Assembly (NCBI GenBank): GCA_015065005.1
Contig: SVRE01000008.1
Coordinates: 1 to 46,607 of the forward strand
Length of the DNA stretch: 46,607 bases
Reading direction: 5' to 3'
Origin: Oscillospiraceae bacterium
GTDB taxonomy: Bacteria > Bacillota > Clostridia > Oscillospirales > CAG-272
Shown: positions 21,206 through 30,735 of the stretch, in pieces
How the letters are laid out: each line of letters begins with the position of its first letter
How positions within the stretch are numbered: the first letter of the stretch is position 1
Translations under genes and position numbers: made by a program
Notes under the pieces: generated by a model
The model's database searches: none
What the model was told of the DNA's origin: nothing
What the model saw: only the letters and a program-made list of their open reading frames with translations

Positions 21206-22468
21206 TTATTCCTCTTCTGCTTCTTGCAAATCTTCTTTTAAATAATTATCTTCTTCATCTTCAAAGATTTCTTCGTTTAAAGAAACCTCTTCGTTTTCAA
21301 AGGATACCTCTTTCAAAGAATCCTCTTCATCTTCAAAGGACGTAAAATCCTTATCAATTTTTATTTCTTCCCTTCTACCGTCTTTAATTTCAATAAAATT
21401 GGTCTTTTCAATTTCATTGAAATCAAATGGCTCACAGGAGGTTATAATAACCTGTCTTTTTTCTATTTTTGAAAGAATATATTTGCGCCTGTTTTCATCA
21501 AGCTCAGACAAAACATCATCAAACAAAAATACAGGATATTCCCCGGTATATTCACGGCTTATCTCTCCCTCCGCCATTTTCATAGCAAGGGCAAGGCTTC
21601 TGCTTTGACCCTGGGAGGAATAAAACCTTGCATCCCTTCCGTTTATTTCAATCTTTAAATCATCCTTATGAATACCGTAAAGGGTAGCACCGTATTTATA
21701 TTCCTTTTCCAAATTGTCCTTTAAAAGCGCAGAATATTTGTTTTTCAAGCTTTCTCTTGACTCAAGGTCATTTTCCTTTGCGTTTGATTCATAAGTGATT
21801 TTTGGGGTTTCCTTTCCCTTCATCATTTCATCAAAGAATATCTTAACCCAAAGGTCCAGCTTTTTTATATAATCAATTCTCATTCCCGCAATATCAGCAC
21901 AAAGTGATGCTAATTCATCGGAATAATCATTTATAATCCCCTCATACTGTTGCCTTTGAGAAGGTTCCATTTTTAAAATAGCATTTCTCTGCTCCATTAC
22001 ACTGTTATACTTAGCAAGCATTTTAATATAAATAGGTCTTAGCTGAGAAATTGCCACATCCAAAAACCTGCGCCTTACAGACGGGGAATCCTTAATAATA
22101 CCTAAATGTGAGGGACAGAATAATACAGCCCTGAAATCTCCGATTATATCAGAGGTTTTGTTTGCTTTAATTTTATTCTTATAAAATTTCTTTACACTGC
22201 TTTTTGAAATTTCAACACCTAAATTGCTAACCCCATCTTTTTTTTCATAATCAAGCTTAACAATTGCGCCGTCACTACCAAACCTTATAAGCTCCCTGTC
22301 CTTAAAGGCGCGAAAGCTCTTTCCCCTTGCAAAAATGTAAATACCCTCTAAAATATTTGTTTTACCTTGGGCGTTTTCACCGTGAATTACATTTATACCC
22401 TCTGTAAACTCTATTTTTTCATTTTCTATATTACGGAAATTTATAAATTCAACACTTTTACAAATCAT
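21206..22468 (-). CDS. recF: DNA replication and repair protein RecF, with acidic C-terminal extension
   Basis: MICKSVEFINFRNIENEKIEFTEGINVIHGENAQGKTNILEGIY; ATG overlaps dnaN stop (TGATG). Confidence 0.95.
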   Translation of the reverse strand: MICKSVEFINFRNIENEKIEFTEGINVIHGENAQGKTNILEGIYIFARGKSFRAFKDRELIRFGSDGAIVKLDYEKKDGVSNLGVEISKSSVKKFYKNKIKANKTSDIIGDFRAVLFCPSHLGIIKDSPSVRRRFLDVAISQLRPIYIKMLAKYNSVMEQRNAILKMEPSQRQQYEGIINDYSDELASLCADIAGMRIDYIKKLDLWVKIFFDEMMKGKETPKITYESNAKENDLESRESLKNKYSALLKDNLEKEYKYGATLYGIHKDDLKIEINGRDARFYSSQGQSRSLALAMKMAEGEISREYTGEYPVFLFDDVLSELDENRRKYILSKIEKRQVIITSCEPFDFNEIEKTNFIEIKDGRREEIKIDKDFTSFEDEEDSLKEVSFENEEVSLNEEIFEDEEDNYLKEDLQEAEEE

Positions 22469-23613
22469 CAGTTATTCATTCTGATAGGCATTACAAAATA
22501 TTTGTATCTACCGTCATCACTATCCTTTGGCTCAATTAAAACACCCATTAAAGGATTGTTGAAGGAAAGCTTCATTTCACCGTCATCACAAGCCTTAAGT
22601 GCATCAAGCAAGAATTTACAGTTAAAGCCGATTGTTATAGAATCACCGCTTATTTTATTAATATCAATTTCATCATAAACGTTACCGTTTGCACTTTGTG
22701 TTGAAACGCTTAATGCTTCATCAATAGTAAACTTAACGTAAGAACGGATGCTGCCTGCAAGCCTATCCTCAATAATAAGTGAGGACCTTTCAAGGGCACC
22801 CCTTAAATCCTCAGCCTTCAAGGAAATCTCAAGATTATGTGTCTTTGGCAAAATTCTTGTATAATCTATATATTCAGAATCAATGGTCTTTGAAAAAAGA
22901 GTAAATTTGCCAAGCATAAAAATTACATATTTTCTTGTTAAGCGGATTTCCATTTCCTCTTCACTGTCCTTAACAAGCTTCAAAACCTCAACCAAGGTTT
23001 TACCGGGAATAATAAATCTCAAATTAAGCCTTGTACCGTCAATATTCTTGTTTTCGATTGACATATCGTTTTCAAGGTAAGCAAGCCTGTTACCGTCACA
23101 GGAAACAACCACAATTTTTTCCTCATTAATTTCAAAGTAAGCACCGTTGAAAACAGGACGGGTATCATTTTGACCGATTGCAAATAGAACCTTGTTTATA
23201 TATTTTCTGAAAAGATGCTGCGGAAAGGTAAATCCACGGTCACCGTTAAGCTCCGGCAAAACAGGAAACTCTGTTCCGGGTAAGCATTTAATATCAAAGT
23301 GAGAAAGACCGGATTCAATAACTGTCTTATAAGAGGAATCTACACTTATCTTAATTGGACCTGATGGCATTGTTTTTACAATTTGAAGAAGCTTCTGTGC
23401 ATTAATAATGCAAGAGCCCTCCTTTTCAACCTCACAATCAATAGAGGTTCTCATACCCTTTTCTAAATCGTAGGATTGAATAATACATTTATTGTCCTCA
23501 GTACAGTTAAGATGTACACCCTCAATTGAAGGCATTGTATTTTTACCTGAAACGGTGTACATTGCAGGAATAAGAGCATTTAATAAAATCTCTTTTTCAA
23601 AAATGGCAATCAT
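22468..23613 (-). CDS. dnaN: DNA polymerase III subunit beta
   Basis: Sliding clamp fold sequence, C-terminal DGRYKYFVMPIRMNN; position dnaA-dnaN-recF. Confidence 0.95.
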   Translation of the reverse strand: MIAIFEKEILLNALIPAMYTVSGKNTMPSIEGVHLNCTEDNKCIIQSYDLEKGMRTSIDCEVEKEGSCIINAQKLLQIVKTMPSGPIKISVDSSYKTVIESGLSHFDIKCLPGTEFPVLPELNGDRGFTFPQHLFRKYINKVLFAIGQNDTRPVFNGAYFEINEEKIVVVSCDGNRLAYLENDMSIENKNIDGTRLNLRFIIPGKTLVEVLKLVKDSEEEMEIRLTRKYVIFMLGKFTLFSKTIDSEYIDYTRILPKTHNLEISLKAEDLRGALERSSLIIEDRLAGSIRSYVKFTIDEALSVSTQSANGNVYDEIDINKISGDSITIGFNCKFLLDALKACDDGEMKLSFNNPLMGVLIEPKDSDDGRYKYFVMPIRMNN

Positions 23614-24171
23614 AATAATCCTCTTTTCTTTGTTCGTATTTAGTAAATAGTGAAAATTTAACGGTTTAAACGTCTTTCTTATTTATTCTTTATATAATTA
23701 AATAATACCTTATTTATAGTAGAAGCAGTAGGGGGCGTTTAAAACCGACAAAACCTTGAAGCTTCCATATTTTACAGTGGTTTAAGTACCAAAGATTTCC
23801 ACATTTAATATGTTAATAATTGTGGAAAATTAAAATTCATAATTAAAATTTGAAATCTTTAAAATTCAAAATTTATTCCACATTTATTCAACAGTGGAAA
23901 ATTTTTAGTGGAAAACTAATAAAGAAGCCTTGAAAACAAAGGGCTTGTCCCAATTGTTGACAATTGTTGAAAGGTGTGGAAAAAATAAGTTGTATTCTGC
24001 CAAAGCAGAGTTTTATTTTTACTTTGCAAAAGTTATATTACGCTCTTTTCTTGTAGTTATATTTTATTAGCCTTTTAATTTTAACTTGGAAAAGTAAAAT
24101 ATAACTGTTAAACAATATAACTGCAAAGCAATATAAATAGCCTTTGGTAAATAGAGTTGACAAATTAAAAA
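23614..24171. other. oriC: Probable oriC (dnaA-dnaN intergenic) with DnaA-box-like sites
   Basis: TGTGGAAAA at 23821-23829 and 23975-23983; AGTGGAAAA at 23893-23901 and 23907-23915; tTTCCACA-like sites near 23795 and 23873; AT-rich; flanked by dnaA and dnaN. Confidence 0.82.
24031..24122. repeat. Four exact 9-mers AGTTATATT in convergent orientation inside oriC
   Basis: 24031-24039 (+), 24055-24063 (+), 24098-24106 (-), 24114-24122 (-). Confidence 0.85.
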
Positions 24172-25554
24172 TCAATTTTTAATTTGCCTTACCAGCTCGT
24201 TAATATCGAGGGCAAAATCGTGGTCGGATTCCATTAAGCTTTTAACCTTGTTTTCGCTTGAAATAACAGTTGTTCTGTCCCTGTTAATAGATTTACCTAT
24301 CTGTGCCTGTGAAAGGTTGGTACAGGTCCTTGCAAGGTAAACACAAATATGGCGGGGCAGCATAATTTCCGCATTACGCTTGTCCGATAAAATATCATCC
24401 CTTGAAACACCGTATTTTTTGGAAACCGCCATTATAATATCATCCATTCTCTTTGTATCACTCTCTTTAACATGGATAAATTCCTTAATTGAATTTTTAA
24501 CCCTGTCAAGAGTAATATCTCCACCCTCAAGAAGCTGAATAGCACCGAGCTTTTTAACAACACCCTCAAGCTGACGGATAGAGGATTTTACATTCTCAGC
24601 CAAGAAGCTGATAACATCGTATGAAATATTAAGACCGTTTTGTGTGGCCTTTTGATTTATAATAGCGCATCTTAAATCAAAGTCAGGTAGCTGAATATCT
24701 GTAATAAGACCTGACATAAATCTTGTTCTTAGCCTGTCCTCAAGCTGCTTCATTTCATTTGGGGGACGGTCTGAGGTTAAGATAATTTGCTTGCCCGAAT
24801 TATATAGGGCATTAAATGTATTAAAGAATTCCTCCTGAACTGTGGGCTTGCCTGCAATAAAGTGAATATCGTCAATTAACAAAACATCAACTGTTCTGTA
24901 TTTTTCTCTGAAGGCGGGAGTATTTTTATTAATATTAATAGCATCAAGAATCTGGTTATTAAATTCTTCACCTGTAATATATTTGATTTTAGCCGAAGGA
25001 TAATTCTCTAAAATTTTATTTGAAATTGCATAAAGCAAATGTGATTTACCAACACCGGACGGACCGTAAATAAAGAAGGGGTTATCATCCTTGCTTAAAT
25101 ATGCTCCGCTGTAATCCTTACTTGCAACCTGCTTTGCAAATGCAGCAGCATAGTTGTTTGAACTGCCCACAACAAAGTTATCAAATGTATATTCAGGCTT
25201 ATAGCCGTGAACGGTTGAAATAATCTGCGGCTTTTGTATTTGATTGTCAACTACGCTTTGGCTATTGGTAGCTTTTGAAATTTCACCCTCACCGTTTTCG
25301 CTTGACATAATGGTTATATTAGGTTCAAAGCCTATTATCTGACTAAGAACTGATTTAAGCTGGTCGGAAAAGCGCTGTGAAATAACCTTTTTCTTTAAAT
25401 CGGAGGTTGTAACAAAAACAGCCTCATTATCATCAATTAAAATAAGCTTAATATCGCTGAACCAAAGGTTAACAGCAGAGGAGGAGGTGCTTTCCAATAA
25501 AATTTCCAAAATCATAGATTTTATATTTTCATATTCAATTTCCTTGGAATCCAT
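24172..25554 (-). CDS. dnaA: Chromosomal replication initiator DnaA
   Basis: PFFIYGPSGVGKSHLLYAI Walker A; DVLLIDDIHFIAGKPTVQEEFFNTFNAL; C-terminal INRDRTTVISSENKV. Confidence 0.98.
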   Translation of the reverse strand: MDSKEIEYENIKSMILEILLESTSSSAVNLWFSDIKLILIDDNEAVFVTTSDLKKKVISQRFSDQLKSVLSQIIGFEPNITIMSSENGEGEISKATNSQSVVDNQIQKPQIISTVHGYKPEYTFDNFVVGSSNNYAAAFAKQVASKDYSGAYLSKDDNPFFIYGPSGVGKSHLLYAISNKILENYPSAKIKYITGEEFNNQILDAININKNTPAFREKYRTVDVLLIDDIHFIAGKPTVQEEFFNTFNALYNSGKQIILTSDRPPNEMKQLEDRLRTRFMSGLITDIQLPDFDLRCAIINQKATQNGLNISYDVISFLAENVKSSIRQLEGVVKKLGAIQLLEGGDITLDRVKNSIKEFIHVKESDTKRMDDIIMAVSKKYGVSRDDILSDKRNAEIMLPRHICVYLARTCTNLSQAQIGKSINRDRTTVISSENKVKSLMESDHDFALDINELVRQIKN

Positions 25555-25660
25555 AAAAAGCTCCTTTCTATATAAATAAGATTAACAGTTAAATTATAAT
25601 TTGTAACGCATACGCACGCACGTGCGCGAAAATACTATGAATTATAGTTATACATATAAT

Positions 25661-25689
25661 ATTATAACATAGGTGTGGAAAACTGTCAA
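25661..25689 (-). promoter_or_regulatory. dnaA promoter with embedded DnaA box
   Basis: Minus strand TTGACA (25684-25689), 17 bp, TATAAT (25661-25666); TTTTCCACA (25674-25682) lies within the spacer. Confidence 0.8.
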
Positions 25690-25785
25690 TAAAAAACAAA
25701 TATTTTCTTCATTAATATATAGAAATATTAAATAAGTATATATTTATCAACTGTTGTGTTTAAAACAATTTACATTTATTTAACA

Positions 25786-25814
25786 AAAAAAGCTGCTAAA
25801 AAGCAGCTTTTTTG
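25786..25814 (-). terminator. Intrinsic terminator
   Basis: aaaaaaagctgctaaaaagcagcttttttg, 3' of the BspA-like gene. Confidence 0.75.
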
Positions 25815-25817
25815 TAA

Positions 25818-28607
25818 TTAAAATTTAGAATGGTTCATAACAACTGTTATTTCTCTTCCTGCCTTCCAGCTTTCACTCCATCCTTCAGGAATAGATTTGA
25901 ATTCAATGAAAACATCAAGCTCAGGAACTTCTTCAATCTTTAATTCTTCTTTAAGTGTGTCGGTAATTTGGAAAATACCAAGACCCATTGTTGCAAGAGA
26001 ATCTCTTATGTAGAATTTTTTAAGTGAAATACAGTCTTGGAATGCACAGTCCTTTACCTCAACTACATTCTTTGTAAGCTTAACCTCTTTTAAGTTCAAG
26101 CATTTACCAAATGCAAATTCTCCAATTACTTCAACATAGTTTAAGTCAATTTCGGTAAGACCTGTGTTATAAAATGCCTCATCACCAATAACCTTTAATG
26201 AAGATGGGAAATTAACCTTTTTCATATGTAGCGCGTTTCTGAATGTATATATTCCGACAGATTCAACTCCGCTTGGAATAGTTGTTTCCTCTTTAATCTG
26301 ACCGGGGGCAAAAACAATAATGTGTTTTCTGCTTGGGTCAACTATATGGCCGTTATAAATCTTGAATGATGTGCTTGCATCCGATAAATCAAAGGATTCA
26401 AGGGAATAACATCCCTCAAAAATTGAACCGTTAAGAGATGTAATAGAGGAAGGAATGTAGATTTTAGAAAGAGATGAACAGTTTTTGAAGCAAACATCAC
26501 CAATAGATGTAAGATCAGCGTGGATATTAACCTCTTTTAATTTTCTACAGTCACTGAATGCAAATTCACCAAGGCTCTTTACACACTTAATTGTCAATGT
26601 TTCAAGGCTTGAGCATTCGGAAAATGCATCATTTTGAACCTCAATAGAGCCGCTTACAAAATCAATAGTCTTAAGACCTGCGCACTGTGCAAATGCGCCA
26701 ACTCCTATAACCTCTACATTTGAGAAGGAAACAGATTCAATGGAAGGACACTTATAAAATGCGCTGGCTTTAATATTTGTAACATTTTCAATTACTACGG
26801 TTTTAAGTGCATCACAATGTGCAAATGCACTTTTTTCAATAGATTGGGCATTTTTAATTGTAACGGATTGAAGGGCAGTACAACCCTCAAAGGCACTTTG
26901 ACCGATTTTCTTTGTACCGTCTTGAATTACAATAGATTTAATGGTTGAGTTTTGATAGAACAAATATTCGGGAATTTCCACAATAGAGGATGGGAAAACA
27001 ACCTCTTTAAGCTTGATTGCATATTCAAAAGCACCTGAATCAATATATCTTACGCTTGAAGGAATAACAAAGGATTCCTGGTCATTACCAGGTGAATAAA
27101 GAAGGAGCTTATCCTTTGCAACAGTATAAATATTACCGTCAACCTGGGAAAAATGCGGGTTTCCTTGAGCTATCAAAATTTTCTTAAGTGAAGAACACTC
27201 CAAGAATGTATTTTCGCCAAGCTCCTTAAGTGATGCGGGCAATGTAATTTCTTCAAGTCCTGTGCAGGATGAAAATGCGTATTTACCAAAGCTTTCAATA
27301 CCGTTTTCAATAGTTACATTTTTAAGGACACTGCATCCTTGGAATGCACCGTCACCAAGAGTTTTAACATTTGCCGGAATAGTAATTGTTGTAAGTGCGG
27401 AACAGTCCTTAAATGCCATATCGCTGATTTCTTCAATGGTAGAAGGCATTATAACCTCAGTAAGTGCTGTACAGCCGGAGAAGCTTGCCTCTCCGATAGA
27501 TTTAACCTTATTTTCAAATTCAACAGTTTCAAGGGAAATACAATCCTGGAACATTTGCTTTGAAAGAGTTCTTAAATTGGAAGAAATAAATACAGTTTTA
27601 AGATTTGCACACTGTGCAAAGGCAGCCTTACCAACGTGGGAAAGGGATGACGGTGTGCTAAGATAAGCGATATTACAGCCTGCAAAGCAATAATCTCCAA
27701 TCTCCTCAATTCCGTCTAAATTAAATGTGTCAAGGGCGGAGCAGTTTTGGAAAGATTTGTCACCGTATTTTTTAACAGACTCAAGCAAGGTAATTGTTGT
27801 TAAGGAATAGCAGCCATTAAAAGCCTTATCCTCAACAGTATCGCCCTCACCCTCGTAGCTTACTCTTCTGAGCTTTGTACAGTTTTCGAAGCAACCCTCA
27901 TAAAGATAACCGTCAGTAATTGTAATATCAACAAGATTTGCAGGAAGCCAATAATCCTTGGCTGTGCCGTTTGGATATTGGGTTATACCAACGGAGCCCT
28001 TATAATCCTTTTCTCCAAAAATATAACCGAATACAGCATTTTCCTCTCCCCTGCTTCTGCCAACAAAAGGAATGGTCATTTTTTTAAGGGAATAACAGCC
28101 GTTAAATGCTCCCTCTTCAATAGTGGTTATACTGTTAGGAATTACAATAGTTTCAAGATTTACACATTCCTTGAAGGCATCAGCAGCAATAACCTTAATT
28201 GGTAAACCCTTATGCTTCGGCGGAATTGTATATTCAACAGTGCTTGTATCGTCAATTGAATAAAGAATGTAATATGATTTGTCATCACTTAAAACAAACT
28301 CTACATTTTCAGGTGCATTGCTGTCACCGCAGTATGTACAAACATTATCAACGTAGTTGTGCTTTGTCGGGTCCTCTTTGATTTTTTGCTTTTGTGTGTA
28401 AAGCTTACAAATAACGCAGGTACGTGTCCTTAAGCCTTCTTCATTACAAAGAGCCTCCTTTTCAACGGTCCAAGCAAGAAATTCATGCTCTCCGTCAGGA
28501 CAAAGCTCCTTTTCAGACTCTTCATTTTCCTTTTCACACGATGAAAATGAGAAAATTAAAAGAAAAGAAAAAATGCAAATCAACAGGGTAAATAAAATTT
28601 TCTTCAT
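25818..28607 (-). CDS. BspA-type LRR_5 leucine-rich-repeat lipoprotein
   Basis: LLIFSFSSCEKE lipobox; many IGxxAFxxCxxLxxVxIPxSV repeats. Confidence 0.92.
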   Translation of the reverse strand: MKKILFTLLICIFSFLLIFSFSSCEKENEESEKELCPDGEHEFLAWTVEKEALCNEEGLRTRTCVICKLYTQKQKIKEDPTKHNYVDNVCTYCGDSNAPENVEFVLSDDKSYYILYSIDDTSTVEYTIPPKHKGLPIKVIAADAFKECVNLETIVIPNSITTIEEGAFNGCYSLKKMTIPFVGRSRGEENAVFGYIFGEKDYKGSVGITQYPNGTAKDYWLPANLVDITITDGYLYEGCFENCTKLRRVSYEGEGDTVEDKAFNGCYSLTTITLLESVKKYGDKSFQNCSALDTFNLDGIEEIGDYCFAGCNIAYLSTPSSLSHVGKAAFAQCANLKTVFISSNLRTLSKQMFQDCISLETVEFENKVKSIGEASFSGCTALTEVIMPSTIEEISDMAFKDCSALTTITIPANVKTLGDGAFQGCSVLKNVTIENGIESFGKYAFSSCTGLEEITLPASLKELGENTFLECSSLKKILIAQGNPHFSQVDGNIYTVAKDKLLLYSPGNDQESFVIPSSVRYIDSGAFEYAIKLKEVVFPSSIVEIPEYLFYQNSTIKSIVIQDGTKKIGQSAFEGCTALQSVTIKNAQSIEKSAFAHCDALKTVVIENVTNIKASAFYKCPSIESVSFSNVEVIGVGAFAQCAGLKTIDFVSGSIEVQNDAFSECSSLETLTIKCVKSLGEFAFSDCRKLKEVNIHADLTSIGDVCFKNCSSLSKIYIPSSITSLNGSIFEGCYSLESFDLSDASTSFKIYNGHIVDPSRKHIIVFAPGQIKEETTIPSGVESVGIYTFRNALHMKKVNFPSSLKVIGDEAFYNTGLTEIDLNYVEVIGEFAFGKCLNLKEVKLTKNVVEVKDCAFQDCISLKKFYIRDSLATMGLGIFQITDTLKEELKIEEVPELDVFIEFKSIPEGWSESWKAGREITVVMNHSKF

Positions 28608-28711
28608 AAAAAGCTCCTTTTAAAAAAATGCTATTCATCTTATTTTACCATTTTTATATAAATGTGTCAACAAAAATATTAAATATTAATATTTTAGGTA
28701 AAATAAAAAAG

Positions 28712-28737
28712 TAACCCCATAATGTGGGGTTACTCAG
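28712..28737 (-). terminator. Intrinsic terminator
   Basis: gtaaccccataatgtggggttac followed on minus strand by T-rich sequence. Confidence 0.65.
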
Positions 28738-28738
28738 C

Positions 28739-29737
28739 TTAAAAGACAAGAGAATAATTTCCAATAGTAATGGATTTAATTTTTTCATCCTTGCCAACAA
28801 TTGTGATGGAGCTGTATTGCTCATTAAAAATAGGGTCTGTTTTTGAATTTTCATAATAAAAATAGACACTCAGTCCACCGTTTTCAAGAAAAGATATTTC
28901 TATGGAGCCGTCAAAGGTAAGTGTTTTTAAAAATTCGGCAAGGTCCTTTCTCATGTTTGAGCTAAGGCTTGTGCTTGTAAGGTTTTCCTCAGCTATCATT
29001 TTATTAAAAATATCAAAGAAATAATCGGGAATTGAAACATTAATTTTGTTGTGATTCAGATACAGGGTGTCACTTTTTTTAGTATTTTCTCCATTTTTTG
29101 AGGTTGAAGAATGGGATATTAACTGTCCGTCTGCAAAGCCAAGCTCTATTGAGCTGCTTTCATCAATAGTGTAAACATAAGTTCTTGATTCCATATTGTA
29201 TGTAAATTTACTGTACATTAAGGAATAACCGCTATATTTATCGGTTAAATAAGAGGAGCTGTTTTTGTTTGAATTAATAAAATAGTCTTCAGTAAAAATA
29301 TCGTTCTCAATTTTCCAGCTTGAAGAGCTTTTTTCATCGTAATTTGAATACGTATGTCCGTTAAAAACAGTAAAGCTCTTTAAATTTTCGCTTGAAAGCG
29401 CATTTTTCCATTCGCTTAATGATACGGTTGTAATAGCTTCACGCAAAAGCTCATCCCCACATAGATAACATCTGCCTTTTAAGTAAACAGAGCTTGTTGA
29501 TGATGTATTTTTGTCAATTTCAACATTATACCAATAATGCTCACACTTTATGTCTGTATTTGGTGGGGTAGGGTTCTGGTTATCCGGTCTTGTACTGTTT
29601 GATGTACTGCTTGGTACGCTGCTTTGTGTATTGTGATTATGGTTATGCTCGCCTTCATCCGTTGAGCAGGAGCAGGAGCAAAGCCCAAAAATTAAACACA
29701 GGGTGACTAAAATTAATAAAAATATTCTTCTATTCAT
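28739..29737 (-). CDS. Lipoprotein of unknown function
   Basis: MNRRIFLLILVTLCLIFGLCSCSCSTDEG; start 29737, overlapping upstream TPR gene stop by 8 nt. Confidence 0.78.
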   Translation of the reverse strand: MNRRIFLLILVTLCLIFGLCSCSCSTDEGEHNHNHNTQSSVPSSTSNSTRPDNQNPTPPNTDIKCEHYWYNVEIDKNTSSTSSVYLKGRCYLCGDELLREAITTVSLSEWKNALSSENLKSFTVFNGHTYSNYDEKSSSSWKIENDIFTEDYFINSNKNSSSYLTDKYSGYSLMYSKFTYNMESRTYVYTIDESSSIELGFADGQLISHSSTSKNGENTKKSDTLYLNHNKINVSIPDYFFDIFNKMIAEENLTSTSLSSNMRKDLAEFLKTLTFDGSIEISFLENGGLSVYFYYENSKTDPIFNEQYSSITIVGKDEKIKSITIGNYSLVF

Positions 29738-30629
29738 TGTTATTATCCTCGTTATTAATTTCATTGTTTCTTGCTATTCTCAAATTAGAAAGAATTGTAT
29801 TAAGTCCATAAGAGTTAGAGCCGTTTGATATTGCTATTTTTGAGTAGTGGGAACATTGCTCCTCATCACCCAAGGCACAGTAGCACATAGCAAGACAGCT
29901 TGATGCAGGATGCAAATCAGCTTTTATTTCAAGTGCTTTTTCTGCATACGGAATAGCATCTTCATAATAACCGGCAGAAAAAAGAGCCTGTGCTAAGTTA
30001 TTATTGGCATAGGCATTATTAGGGTCATTCTCAATAGCCTTTAAAAAGCATTGTGTTTGATTATTAAAATCGCCGATTTTCTTGTATACGTATCCGAGAT
30101 TTGACCATGCGTCACTTTTTGAATTATCATAGCTTAATATTTTTTCATAATATTCAATTGATTTCTTATATGCTCCCATATCTGTATAGCAAAGAGCAAT
30201 AAAGGATAAAACTGCATATCTATCCGAGCTAAGCTGGCATTTTGGCAAAAGAGCCTCCAGCCTTTCAATTGATTTGTTAAATTTGTTCTGGTTGTAAAGA
30301 TGGATGGCTTTTAAAAGCTTTGTTCTTTCTCTTTTGTTTTCAGGCTGCTTGAATGCCTTTCCAATAATATGCTCATATTCGCTTTCATAAATAGCGAAGC
30401 TTTTTTTGTCCGCTGCTGAATAGGAAACCACGTTTCGTATTAAAAATAAAAAATCGCCAATCAATAAAACAAAGGACTTCAAAATTGTTTCATTTGTAAT
30501 TTTACCCTTCATGTTATAATCAATTATGGGTATGGCAATTGTAAGCGCCAGGAGTACAAAAAAACAAACACCTATAACAATTTTTCTCTTTTTCATATTT
30601 ATACCTCGTTTATTGATTAATTGTACCAA
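29730..30629 (-). CDS. Membrane-anchored TPR-repeat protein
   Basis: N-terminal TM segments, then TPR motifs (SDAWSNLGYVYKKIGDFNNQTQCFLKAIENDPNNAYANNNLAQALFSAGYYEDAI). Confidence 0.85.
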   Translation of the reverse strand: MVQLINKRGINMKKRKIVIGVCFFVLLALTIAIPIIDYNMKGKITNETILKSFVLLIGDFLFLIRNVVSYSAADKKSFAIYESEYEHIIGKAFKQPENKRERTKLLKAIHLYNQNKFNKSIERLEALLPKCQLSSDRYAVLSFIALCYTDMGAYKKSIEYYEKILSYDNSKSDAWSNLGYVYKKIGDFNNQTQCFLKAIENDPNNAYANNNLAQALFSAGYYEDAIPYAEKALEIKADLHPASSCLAMCYCALGDEEQCSHYSKIAISNGSNSYGLNTILSNLRIARNNEINNEDNNNE

Positions 30630-30735
30630 AAAAATAAAATAAAGTCAATCATATGAAAAAACTTTTGAAAAAATAGTTTAAATTTCAAGGACAATATGAT
30701 ATTATTAAAGTATAAAACTAAAAAAGAGGTGCAAT

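Noticed and set aside
25560-25817. Missing rpmH hidden as a short ORF between dnaA and the BspA gene
   Set aside because: Region is AT-rich promoter/terminator sequence; no L34-like basic peptide seen.
27262-28381. Plus-strand ORFs inside the BspA-like gene
   Set aside because: Cysteine-rich strings arise from antisense of LRR repeats.
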